DNA from: Raineyella sp044508675
Lineage (GTDB): Bacteria; Actinomycetota; Actinomycetes; Propionibacteriales; Propionibacteriaceae
Direction: 5' to 3'
Length of the DNA: 64,000 nt
NCBI GenBank assembly: GCA_044508675.1
Contig: JBIQHF010000014.1
Location: 1-64,000 of the forward strand
Numbering within the stretch: position 1 is the first letter of the stretch; each line of letters starts with the position of its first letter. The notes below the pieces were generated by a model. That model worked only from the letters and a program-made list of their open reading frames with translations, did no database searches and had not been told where the DNA came from. Of the stretch, positions 34,646-42,554 are shown piece after piece. The translations under genes were made by a program, and so were the position numbers.

Positions 34646-35905
34646 ATGAAGATCACCTATTTCCAGCAGGCCCCGTACCGGGAGCTGCCGGATGACTTCG
34701 AGACCAAGTACGAGTCCTGCGTCACCACCCCCTACTTCGAGACCACCACGCCCGAGGGGGTGCGCAGTGCCTTCAGCTCCGCCCTCGACGAGAGCATGCA
34801 CGCGGCCCGCAAGGGGTTCGACGGGATCACGATCACCGAGCACGGCCAGAGCTCGTACGACATGATCCCCAACCCCCACATCCTGGAGGCGGCCCTGGCG
34901 TACGCCACCGAGACCGAGGGGATCGACACCGCGATCTACCCCGTTGGGCGTTCGCTCGGCAAGACCCGGGAGCCGCTGCGGGTCGCCGAAGAGGCGGCGA
35001 TGCTCGACATGATCAGCGGCGGCCGGCTGGTGTGCGGCTTCCCGGTCGGCCTGGCGTACGACGCGAACATCAACAACGGCGTGCCCCCGGCCCTGACCCG
35101 CCGCAACTTCGATGAGAACCTCGAACTGATCCTCAAGGCCTGGACCGAGCCCGAACCCTTCGCCTGGAACGGCACGTTCACCCAGCGCAGCGCGGTCAAC
35201 ATCTGGCCCCGACCGCTGCAGAGCCCGCCACCGATCTGGATCACCGGCATCGGCAACCCGCGCACCATGCAGTTCACCCTGGATCGGGAGTTCGGGTTCA
35301 ACTACTTCGGCTGGTTCGGCGCCAAGGTCACCGGGCGCCGGATCTTCGACCGGTTCTGGCAGTTGGCCGAGGAGGCCGGCAAGGACCCCAACCCGTATCG
35401 GATGGGCTTCATGCAGACGATCTGCGTTGCCGACACCGATGCCGAGGCGGAGCGGCTCTACGCCAAGCACGTGGAGTACTTCTTCCAGAAGGGCCTGGGG
35501 TCGATCCCCATGCACCGGCTGGCCCTGCCCGGTGGCATCGACATCCGTGGCGTCGAGGCGATCATGCGCGACCCGGGCGACTTCGGTGTCTACAGCAAGA
35601 TGAAGACGGCCAGCTTCGCCGACCTGGTGGAGTCCGGCTCGGTCATCTGCGGCAGCGTCGACACCGTGGTGGAGCAGTTGTCCGCGTTCATCACCGACTT
35701 CCGGATCGGCAACCTGCACGCCATGCTCCAGATCGGCTCGATGCCGGCCGAGCTCACCAAGCACAACATCGACATGTTCGCCGACCACGTGATGCCCCGA
35801 CTGCGCGAGCTGTGGTCCGACACCGACTACGAGCACCACTGGTGGCCCGAACGCCTCGGCGGCCGCCCCCTCGACACCGCCGCCCTGGAAGGGAGCCTGG
35901 CATGA
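34646..35905 (+). CDS. LLM-class flavin-dependent monooxygenase
   Basis: A 419-residue luciferase-like TIM-barrel oxygenase (FDGITITEHGQSSYDMIPNP; LDMISGGRLVCGFPVGLAYD; PPPIWITGIGNP). Enzymes of this class use reduced flavin from a separate reductase to oxygenate ketones, sulfonates, amines or N-heterocycles. In the published Arthrobacter pyridine pathway a two-component LLM oxygenase opens the ring, which is a possible analogy but not proven here. The last 4 nt overlap the hydrolase gene, so oxygenation and hydrolysis are probably consecutive steps. Confidence 0.85.
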   Translation: MKITYFQQAPYRELPDDFETKYESCVTTPYFETTTPEGVRSAFSSALDESMHAARKGFDGITITEHGQSSYDMIPNPHILEAALAYATETEGIDTAIYPVGRSLGKTREPLRVAEEAAMLDMISGGRLVCGFPVGLAYDANINNGVPPALTRRNFDENLELILKAWTEPEPFAWNGTFTQRSAVNIWPRPLQSPPPIWITGIGNPRTMQFTLDREFGFNYFGWFGAKVTGRRIFDRFWQLAEEAGKDPNPYRMGFMQTICVADTDAEAERLYAKHVEYFFQKGLGSIPMHRLALPGGIDIRGVEAIMRDPGDFGVYSKMKTASFADLVESGSVICGSVDTVVEQLSAFITDFRIGNLHAMLQIGSMPAELTKHNIDMFADHVMPRLRELWSDTDYEHHWWPERLGGRPLDTAALEGSLA

Positions 35906-36699
35906 CCACCTTCACCGAGCAGCAGACCACCGTTTGGAACGACGAGCTGACCCTGCGCTTCAAGGTCCGGGGCTCGGGCGACCCGCTGGTGTACTTCCAC
36001 CCGGCCGCCGGTCTTGCCTGGGACCCGTTCCTCGAGGAGCTCTCGCAACACTTCACGGTGTTCGCGCCGGAGTTCTTCGGTACCAGTGCTGGTGATCCCC
36101 ACGCCATCCACCGCATCGACGACCTGTGGGACGTGGTGCTGGCGTACGAGCAGGGGATCCGGTCCCTCGGCCTGGCGGGCGCGGTCGCGGTCGGCCAGTC
36201 CTTCGGCGGCATGCTGGCCGCCGAACTGGCGGCCAATCACCCACAGCTGTTCTCCCGACTGGTCCTGCTCGACCCGGTCGGGCTGTGGCGAGACGACCGA
36301 CCGGTCGCCAACCCGTGGGCCGCGGCGCAGGAGGAACTGCCCCCGATGCTGTTCGCGGACCCGAGCGGGCCGGCGGCGCAGGCCTTCCTGACCCCGCCCG
36401 AGGACCCGGAGGAGGCCATCGCGGCCGGTGCGGCCATGGTGTGGGCACTGGGCTGCACCGGCAAGTTCTGCTGGCCGCTGCCGGAGCGCGGTCTGGCGAA
36501 GCGGCTGCACCGGGTGATCGCGCCGAGCCTGGTCGTGTGGGGCGAGCAGGACGCGCTGGTCTCGGTCGACTACGCCGACGAGTTCGCCTCCCGGATGGCC
36601 GATGCCCGCGTGGTCCGGATCCCCGGGGCCGGTCACATCCCGCAGGTCGAGGCGACCGAGGAGACACTCACCCACGTCCTGCCGTTCCTGCTCTCGTAG
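35902..36699 (+). CDS. Alpha/beta-hydrolase downstream of LLM monooxygenase
   Basis: A 265-residue alpha/beta-hydrolase with the nucleophile Ser in VGQSFGGMLAAEL (about residue 97), the acid in WGEQDALVSVDYA and the His in PGAGHIPQVEA. ATG 35902 overlaps the monooxygenase stop (ATGA). It likely hydrolyses the ester, lactone or enol product made by the oxygenase; meta-cleavage-type hydrolases share this fold. Ends at the long stem-loop at 36731-36768. Confidence 0.87.
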   Translation: MTTFTEQQTTVWNDELTLRFKVRGSGDPLVYFHPAAGLAWDPFLEELSQHFTVFAPEFFGTSAGDPHAIHRIDDLWDVVLAYEQGIRSLGLAGAVAVGQSFGGMLAAELAANHPQLFSRLVLLDPVGLWRDDRPVANPWAAAQEELPPMLFADPSGPAAQAFLTPPEDPEEAIAAGAAMVWALGCTGKFCWPLPERGLAKRLHRVIAPSLVVWGEQDALVSVDYADEFASRMADARVVRIPGAGHIPQVEATEETLTHVLPFLLS

Positions 36700-36730
36700 C
36701 GCTCGCTCGCGAGAGCACGTCCCCCCCGGG

Positions 36731-36768
36731 GGGTTGAGGGGCCGTTGTCCGCAACGGCCCCTCAACCC
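36731..36768 (+). terminator. 17-bp stem terminator after monooxygenase operon
   Basis: Perfect 17-bp arms (36731-36747 and 36752-36768, GGGTTGAGGGGCCGTTG and its complement) closed by a TCCG tetraloop. The strongest terminator-like hairpin in the window. Confidence 0.85.
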
Positions 36769-36826
36769 TCCTGACTCCCGGGCGCAGGGGGCCTAGGGTA
36801 GTGGTGGTTGATCCCTGGGAGGAGCC

Positions 36827-37276
36827 ATGCCCCACGAACCACGACCCCGCGCCCGGGCCTCGAGCACCAACCGCGGAGGCGACCTGGTCGGTGCCGTCAT
36901 CAACGTCGTCCTGCTGTACCTGCTCAACTTCCGCCCCGGGTGGCAGGTGGTCGACTTCCTCACCCCTGAGACCGCCGCGGTCCTCGGCATCGTCAACGCC
37001 ACCTTGATCGTGTCTGCGGTCGGTGGCCTGCTCTACGCGGTGATCGGCTCGAGGGCGTTCCGGGCGCTGGGTGGCGTGGTCACCTCGGCGGTCGCCCTGG
37101 CAGCCACCATTGCGGTGTGGCGGGTCTTCCCGTTCGATTTCTCGGCGTACGCGTTCGACTGGGCGCTCGTTGCCCGGATCCTGCTTATGCTCGGCATGGT
37201 GGGGACGGCGATCGGGATCATCGTCAGCCTGGGCATGTTCGCCCGGGCGGTGATGTCCGGCGCCGACCGGGGCTGA
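36827..37276 (+). CDS. Hypothetical four-span membrane protein
   Basis: A 149-residue protein with a basic N terminus and four hydrophobic segments (VGAVINVVLLYLL; LGIVNATLIVSAVGGLLYAV; VVTSAVALAATIAVWRVF; RILLMLGMVGTAIGIIVSLG). No recognised family. ATG 36827 follows GGGAGGAGCC. Sixteen bp upstream of the phosphoesterase gene; perhaps co-transcribed. Confidence 0.65.
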   Translation: MPHEPRPRARASSTNRGGDLVGAVINVVLLYLLNFRPGWQVVDFLTPETAAVLGIVNATLIVSAVGGLLYAVIGSRAFRALGGVVTSAVALAATIAVWRVFPFDFSAYAFDWALVARILLMLGMVGTAIGIIVSLGMFARAVMSGADRG

Positions 37277-37292
37277 CGAGCGAGGGAGAGGC

Positions 37293-38198
37293 ATGCGGAC
37301 GATCAAGCGGCTGACCGAGGCGTACGCCAACGCCCGGATCGAGGAGTTCGACGACGATTCGCGCTACGTCTTCCTCAGCGACTGCCATCGCGGCGACGGC
37401 AGCATGGCCGACGAGTTCATGAAGAACAAGAGCATCTACCTCGCCGCACTGCAGTCCTACTACGCCCTGGGGTTCACCTACGTCGAGGTCGGCGACGGCG
37501 ACGAGCTGTGGGAGAACTTCGACTTCAAGCACGTGCTGTGGGCCAACAACTCCACGTTCAGGTTGCTGAAGAAGTTCTACGACGAGGGGCGTCTCCACTA
37601 CCTGTACGGCAACCACAACATGCAGTTGCGGGACCCGGAGTACGCCCGGTCGTGCTTCACCCTGATGAAGGACGAGGCCGGGGAGATGGTCGACTTCATG
37701 CCCGGCCTGGAGCCGTGCGAGGCGATGATCTTCCGCCACCGCCACTCCGGCCAGGAGCTCTTCGTGGTGCACGGGCACCAGGGCGATGCCGCCAACGACC
37801 AGTTTTGGCGCGCGACAATGTGGACGTTTCGGGTGTTCTGGAAGTACATGCACGCGTTCGGGGTCCGCAGTCCGGCCAGTCCGGTGAAGAACCTGTTCAA
37901 GCAGCACAAAGTCGAGCGGAACTATAAACGGTGGATTCGGCGCAGCCGGGTGCCGCTGATCTGCGGCCACACGCATCGACAGAAGTTCCCCCACGATGAT
38001 GCGCTGCCGTACTTCAACACCGGCAGCTGCGTCTTCCCCTCGTACATCACCGGCATCGAGATCTCCGACGGCCAGATCATGATGGTGGGCTGGCGGGTCG
38101 AACCCGACGACGACGGCTACCTGCACGTCGTACGCTGGGTCCTCGCCGGGCCGGAGCCGATCTCTACCTTCGACCTGAGGCGCAAGGCGCGGGACTGA
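37293..38198 (+). CDS. Metallophosphoesterase
   Basis: A 301-residue calcineurin-like phosphoesterase with the five metal-binding blocks in order: SDCHRGD (about 29), GDGDE (68), GNHN (106), HGH (159) and GHTHRQ (225). It contains aromatic and basic stretches between blocks 4 and 5. It hydrolyses a phosphomono- or diester; the substrate is unknown. ATG 37293 follows GAGGGAGAG. Confidence 0.87.
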   Translation: MRTIKRLTEAYANARIEEFDDDSRYVFLSDCHRGDGSMADEFMKNKSIYLAALQSYYALGFTYVEVGDGDELWENFDFKHVLWANNSTFRLLKKFYDEGRLHYLYGNHNMQLRDPEYARSCFTLMKDEAGEMVDFMPGLEPCEAMIFRHRHSGQELFVVHGHQGDAANDQFWRATMWTFRVFWKYMHAFGVRSPASPVKNLFKQHKVERNYKRWIRRSRVPLICGHTHRQKFPHDDALPYFNTGSCVFPSYITGIEISDGQIMMVGWRVEPDDDGYLHVVRWVLAGPEPISTFDLRRKARD

Positions 38199-38200
38199 CG

Positions 38201-38220
38201 TCAGGCGCCGTCAGGCGCCG
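38201..38220. repeat. 10-bp direct repeat at convergent gene ends
   Basis: TCAGGCGCCG occurs twice in tandem (38201-38210, 38211-38220), immediately after the phosphoesterase stop and covering the stop of the convergent glyoxalase-like gene. Trivial duplication; a slippage product. Confidence 0.6.
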
Positions 38221-38651
38221 GCCTCGTCCCCGGTCTCCTCCTCGGCGTCGAAGGCCCACAGGACGCCGTAGCGGTCGCGGACCTGGCCGTACCACCCGCC
38301 CCACGGGGCGACCGCGAACGGCATCTCGACCTGCCCACCGTTCGCGGTGAGTCGGTCGATCAGTCGCTTCGCCTCGGCGACGCTGCCGGGGCTGACCAGC
38401 AGTGAGACCGGCCCGGCGGGAAGCGGGCCCGGCTGGCTGCCCGGATCGTCCCCGGCGGCGATCCGTAGCTGGCCGGCCTCGAGGGTGGAGTGGGCGATGG
38501 ACCCCGGGTCGGGCTGGAACGGCATCCCCTCCAGGGCGAACTCGCCGTACGGGTGGAGGCTCAGCTCACCGCCGAACACCTGCTGGTAGAAGGTCATGGC
38601 CGCACGGGTGCTGCCGGGGAACGAGATGTAGGTCCAGGCGCTGATGGGCAT
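38211..38651 (-). CDS. VOC-family (PhnB/glyoxalase-like) protein
   Basis: A 146-residue single-domain VOC protein of the PhnB-like type (FPGSTRAAMTFYQQVFGGEL; PWGGWYGQVRDRYGVLWAFD at the C terminus). Members lack a common reaction and are often annotated as 3-demethylubiquinone-9 methyltransferase-like; no activity can be stated. ATG 38651 is the natural start. It reads away from the Rieske cluster, so the region 38652-38876 is a divergent promoter zone. Confidence 0.75.
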   Translation of the reverse strand: MPISAWTYISFPGSTRAAMTFYQQVFGGELSLHPYGEFALEGMPFQPDPGSIAHSTLEAGQLRIAAGDDPGSQPGPLPAGPVSLLVSPGSVAEAKRLIDRLTANGGQVEMPFAVAPWGGWYGQVRDRYGVLWAFDAEEETGDEAGA

Positions 38652-38761
38652 GGCCCCATCCTGGCGGCATGTCAGCCGGATGAGAACCCCTGACCTGGTG
38701 TGACGTGGGGCACTCATGACAACCCATCGTCAAAACTCGAATGACTATCCTGAAAAAATCT

Positions 38762-38774
38762 ATGGATGATCCAT
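38762..38774. promoter_or_regulatory. Palindrome abutting the Rieske promoter
   Basis: ATGGAT (38762-38767), G, ATCCAT (38769-38774): perfect 6-bp arms with a 1-nt centre. It directly touches the -35-like TTGACT, where a repressor or activator would act. The MarR-like protein encoded at 51514 is a candidate. Confidence 0.45.
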
Positions 38775-38806
38775 TGACTTTTGGTGTGTGGTGGGTCACT
38801 CTTGTG
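38774..38806 (+). promoter_or_regulatory. Candidate promoter of Rieske operon with shared element
   Basis: TTGACT (38774-38779), then ACTCTTGTG (38798-38806), followed by GCAC. The same -35-like word and the same ACTCTTGTG element, one nucleotide further apart, precede the NCS1 transporter gene (49756-49789). This suggests a common control of the two transcription units. Confidence 0.5.
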
Positions 38807-38876
38807 GCACGCGGTGATCGAGGGATCCGGCAGGGAAGACCTCGACCCTTCTGCCACTCAAAGAGGAGATTGGTTC

Positions 38877-40070
38877 ATGAGTGAAGCAACCACCCAGATC
38901 GGGAACGTCAGCAAGGTGGCGCGCCAGTACGCGCCGTACGTGGAGGCCGACTGGGGCTTCGCAAACCACTGGTACCCGGCGGCCTTCAGCCACGAGGTCG
39001 AGGCCCGCGGCGTGGTCGGCGTCCGCATCGGTGGCCACGACATCGCCATCACCCGCACCGACGAGGGCGTGGCCTACGGCATCGCGGACCGCTGCCTGCA
39101 CCGCGGCGTCAAGCTGTCGGCCAAGCCGATGTGCTTCGCCAGCGGTGAGGTGACCTGCTGGTACCACGGCTTCACCTACAACGCCGAGACCGGCAACCTG
39201 GACACCATCGTCGGCGCCCCGGAGGATCCGCTGATCGGCACCGTCGGTGTCCGCGCCTACCCGACCGAGGAGTTCGCCGGGATCATCTGGCTGTTCGTCG
39301 GCGACGAGGACTTCGGCGAGCCGCCGGCCATCGAGACCGATCTGCCGATGCGTGTCACCGACCGTGACATCGTGCACTTCCAGGACGAGGACTACATCGG
39401 TCGCGGCATCCGCCGCCACACCGCCGGCAACTGGCGTCCGGCCGTCGAGAACGGCCTGGACCCGAGCCACCTGCTGGTGCACTGGGACAACGCCATCGTG
39501 CTGGCCCAGGACCGGTTCCTGCCGCTGGGCGTGACCGCCCTGACCGATGACGCCACCGAGCTGATCGACATCGAGGACGGCCCCAAGGGCGTCCGCAACC
39601 GCTACGACCTGCCGGGCAAGTACGAGCCGGTCTCGGAGAACCCGATGCTCGGCGTCAAGGCCAAGGGGGGCACCGTCTTCCCGCCGTACCGTGCCTCGGC
39701 GTGGGTGCCCTGCGGCGACATGATCGAGGACTGGCCGCTGCCGGGCCACGTGCAGTACGAGTTCATGGTCCCGGTCGACGACCACACCCACATGTACTGG
39801 GAGATCATCGCCACCCGCGCGACGACCGAGGAGGAGCGCGAGGAGTTCAACTTCCGCTACGAGCACTACTACGAGCCGCTGGCCCTGCGCGGTTTCAACG
39901 ATTCCGACCTGTTCGCCCGCGAGGCGACCGAGGAGTTCTACCAGAAGTTCGACGGCTGGAACAACGAGGTCTTCGCCCACGCCGACTTCTCCGTCGTCCA
40001 GTGGCGCAAGCACGCTGCGAAGTTCGGTCGCGGATTCTTCCAGTCCCCGTACGCCAGCGACGAGTTCTGA
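38877..40070 (+). CDS. Rieske non-haem iron oxygenase, large subunit (CarAa/2-oxoquinoline-monooxygenase type)
   Basis: A 397-residue homomeric-type oxygenase. The Rieske cluster ligands are Cys73-x-His75 (CLHRG) and Cys94-x2-His97 (CWYHG). The mononuclear iron facial triad reads His198, His202 (LDPSHLLVH) and Asp344 (GFNDSDLFAREA), matching the spacing of carbazole dioxygenase CarAa (His183, His187, Asp333). It adds two oxygen atoms, or hydroxylates, on an aromatic or heteroaromatic ring. Substrate cannot be inferred from these residues; the group includes carbazole, anthranilate and oxoquinoline enzymes. ATG 38877 follows AAGAGGAG. Confidence 0.92.
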   Translation: MSEATTQIGNVSKVARQYAPYVEADWGFANHWYPAAFSHEVEARGVVGVRIGGHDIAITRTDEGVAYGIADRCLHRGVKLSAKPMCFASGEVTCWYHGFTYNAETGNLDTIVGAPEDPLIGTVGVRAYPTEEFAGIIWLFVGDEDFGEPPAIETDLPMRVTDRDIVHFQDEDYIGRGIRRHTAGNWRPAVENGLDPSHLLVHWDNAIVLAQDRFLPLGVTALTDDATELIDIEDGPKGVRNRYDLPGKYEPVSENPMLGVKAKGGTVFPPYRASAWVPCGDMIEDWPLPGHVQYEFMVPVDDHTHMYWEIIATRATTEEEREEFNFRYEHYYEPLALRGFNDSDLFAREATEEFYQKFDGWNNEVFAHADFSVVQWRKHAAKFGRGFFQSPYASDEF

Positions 40071-40126
40071 TCCTCGTCCAGCTGCACTGATCCCTCTCAA
40101 GCGCGGGTTTGGCAAAGGAGCCTTCC

Positions 40127-41206
40127 ATGACAACGCAACTGACCTCGACCGACGAGATCGTTTCCCGGATCGATGGATCCGTCGACACGGCCCAGGTGAC
40201 TCTCCGCTTCACCGATGGCGAGAGCCGCCAGTTCTCCGCGGCGGCCGGGCAGGCGGTCCTGGATGCCGCACGGGCGGCGGGGCACACCCTCGTCAGCCAG
40301 TGCGAGGTGGGCACGTGCGGTACGTGCGTGGCCACCCTCCGGTCGGGACAGGCCGACATGCCCTCGGATCGCCCGATGGTGCTGTCCCAGGACGAGGTCG
40401 CCCTGGGGGAGCGCCTGCTGTGCCAGGCCCGCGCTTGCAGCAGTGAGGTCGAGCTGGACGTGGACTACCCGTCCACCCTGCTCGACGCCAACCCGGCCGT
40501 GGCCTTCCGCGGCAAGATCTCCGCCATCACCTGGCTCGCCGAGTCCGTGGTGGAGCTGGAGCTGAAGCTGCCCAAGGTGCTGCGCCTCGGGTTCACCGCC
40601 GGCCAGTACTGCCGCATCCAGGTGCCCGGCACCGACCAGTGGCGCTCCTACTCGATGGCCTCGGGCGAGAACGAGAAGGGCAAGCTGGCCTTCCTGATCC
40701 GCATCCTGCCCGAGGGTGCGATGTCGGACTACCTGCGCACCCAGGCCAGCGTCGGCGACGTCCTGGAGCTGGAGGGCCCCAAGGGCGGCTTCGTCCTCAC
40801 CCCCGAGTACCGCCCGCACATCCTGATGGCCGGCGGCACCGGCCTGGCGCCGATGCTGTCGATGCTGTCCCGACTGCGCTACGTACGCCCCGAGGCGCCG
40901 CCGCTGCTGCTGCTCTTCGGCTGCACCAACGCCGAGCAGCTGTTCCATGTGGAGGAGCTCGCCGCCCGGATGCAGTTCATGCCGATGCTGACCGTCCGCA
41001 CCGTGCTGCAGGACAACAGCGGCGCCCCCGAGGTGCCGCAGGGCAACCCGGTCACCGCCCTGCGGCCGGAGGACATCCACCCCGACTCGGTGGCCTACCT
41101 GTGCGGACCGCCCGGGATGCTCCACGCCGCCGAGGAGAAGCTCCTGTCGCTGGGCCTGGACCGCAGTGACATCCGGATGGAGCAGTTCCTGGACAGCGCG
41201 AACTGA
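40127..41206 (+). CDS. Oxygenase ferredoxin-reductase, [2Fe-2S]-FAD-NAD fusion
   Basis: A 359-residue electron-transfer protein. The N-terminal plant-type ferredoxin has Cys59, Cys64, Cys67 and Cys99 (QCEVGTCGTCVATL; LLCQAR). The FAD domain has RSYSMAS and the NAD domain has GGTGLAPMLSML and YLCGPPGM. It feeds NADH electrons straight to the Rieske oxygenase encoded 56 bp upstream, so a separate ferredoxin is not needed, as in BenC/AntC-type two-component systems. ATG 40127 follows AAAGGAG. Confidence 0.93.
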   Translation: MTTQLTSTDEIVSRIDGSVDTAQVTLRFTDGESRQFSAAAGQAVLDAARAAGHTLVSQCEVGTCGTCVATLRSGQADMPSDRPMVLSQDEVALGERLLCQARACSSEVELDVDYPSTLLDANPAVAFRGKISAITWLAESVVELELKLPKVLRLGFTAGQYCRIQVPGTDQWRSYSMASGENEKGKLAFLIRILPEGAMSDYLRTQASVGDVLELEGPKGGFVLTPEYRPHILMAGGTGLAPMLSMLSRLRYVRPEAPPLLLLFGCTNAEQLFHVEELAARMQFMPMLTVRTVLQDNSGAPEVPQGNPVTALRPEDIHPDSVAYLCGPPGMLHAAEEKLLSLGLDRSDIRMEQFLDSAN

Positions 41207-41222
41207 CGGGCTGACGACAACG

Positions 41223-42554
41223 ATGAAGGTCACCACCCAGCCCCTGCCCCTGGACGACGAGCGGCAGGCGATGTTCGACGCGCTCGTGGACCACCTGGAC
41301 CCGGAACGGATGCGCGACCTGCTGGTCGACATCGTCAACATCCCCAGCCCCACCGGAGCCGAGCGCGAGGTGGTCGAGCACATGACCGGCCACCTGCGTG
41401 ACCGGGTCGGGCTCGACACCACCTACCAGCCGATCTCCGAGCTGACCGGCAACGTGCACGCCACCATCCCCGGCAGCGGGGGCGGCGCGAACCTGCTGCT
41501 CTACTGCCCGATCGACACCCACATCGACCACACCACCGACGTGCCGCTGGTCGGTCCCACGCTCCGGGAGGACATGGTCCCCCGGGCCCGGGTCGACGGG
41601 GACCTGGTCTTCGGACTCGGCGCCAACAACCCCAAGTGCATGGTCGCCGGACTCACCGAGGTCGCGCACGCGGTCAAGGACGCCGGACTCGGCTTCGTCG
41701 GCGACCTGACCCTCGGCTTCGCCGGCGGCGGCATGCCCTGGACCGCCAGCACTCGGGACCACGTCGGGATGAGCACCGGCATCTACCACCTGCTGGTCCG
41801 CGGCCTGTACCCCGACTACTGCCTGCTGCTGAAGCCGAAGTGGGGCGTCTTCGCCGAGGAGCCGGGGATGGCCTGGATCCGCGTCACCGTTCGCGGCACC
41901 TTCGGCTACGCCGGCTTCACCCGCGGGATGCCGGGCGTACGGTCCTCGATCGTGCCGGCCGCCACGGTGATCCAGGAGCTGGAGGCGTGGCTGCCGGAGT
42001 ACACCCGCCGCAACACCAGCGGCTCGGTGCTGCCGGAGGCGTGGATCTCCGCCGTACGCTCCGGGGACCCGGACAAGCCGGGCTTCCCGTCGGCGACGAC
42101 CGAGCTGTTCCTCGACCTGCGGCTCCACCCGGCGACCACCCCGGGCAACGTACGCCACCAGTTCGCCGAGTTCATGGACGGGCTGCGCACCCGCCATCCC
42201 GACATTGAGGTCGAGTGGGACATGTACGGCACACTGCCCGGCGGCGCCACGGCGTACGACAACTGGATCGTGCAGTCCGCCCAGCGCGGTTGGGAGGTCG
42301 AGGCCGGGGAACCGTACCTCGACATGCCCTACCAGGCTGGCCAGACCGACGGCGCCATGCTGCGGGCGCTCGGCGTGCCGACCGCCCGCGTGGGCTACCC
42401 CTGGCCGCCCGCCACGATGCCCGACCACCTCAAGGAGGGCCTCGGTGGCATGGGCGTCGCCTCCATCGACGACGTGATGATGGGCGTACGCACCATCGCC
42501 TACTCCGTCGTCGACACCCTCACCCGTACCCGACAGGAATTGGGCCTGGCATGA
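41223..42554 (+). CDS. M20-family peptidase/deacylase-like protein with altered metal site
   Basis: A 443-residue protein with the M20 (ArgE/DapE) layout: NIPSPTGAEREVVEHM at the N terminus, a catalytic region, a lid domain, and the return segment AGQTDGAMLRALGVPTARVGYP. Only the first metal pair survives (His100-x-Asp102 in CPIDTHID). By eye, the second aspartate is Asn (GLGANNPKC, about 135-136), the Glu-Glu pair is Gly-Gly (LGFAGGGMPW, 168-170), and the next Asp/Glu ligand is Lys204 (LLLKPKWG). If right, it cannot hold a normal di-zinc centre, so it may act differently or not be a hydrolase. It overlaps the next gene by 4 nt, showing co-selection. Start ATG 41223. Confidence 0.72.
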   Translation: MKVTTQPLPLDDERQAMFDALVDHLDPERMRDLLVDIVNIPSPTGAEREVVEHMTGHLRDRVGLDTTYQPISELTGNVHATIPGSGGGANLLLYCPIDTHIDHTTDVPLVGPTLREDMVPRARVDGDLVFGLGANNPKCMVAGLTEVAHAVKDAGLGFVGDLTLGFAGGGMPWTASTRDHVGMSTGIYHLLVRGLYPDYCLLLKPKWGVFAEEPGMAWIRVTVRGTFGYAGFTRGMPGVRSSIVPAATVIQELEAWLPEYTRRNTSGSVLPEAWISAVRSGDPDKPGFPSATTELFLDLRLHPATTPGNVRHQFAEFMDGLRTRHPDIEVEWDMYGTLPGGATAYDNWIVQSAQRGWEVEAGEPYLDMPYQAGQTDGAMLRALGVPTARVGYPWPPATMPDHLKEGLGGMGVASIDDVMMGVRTIAYSVVDTLTRTRQELGLA

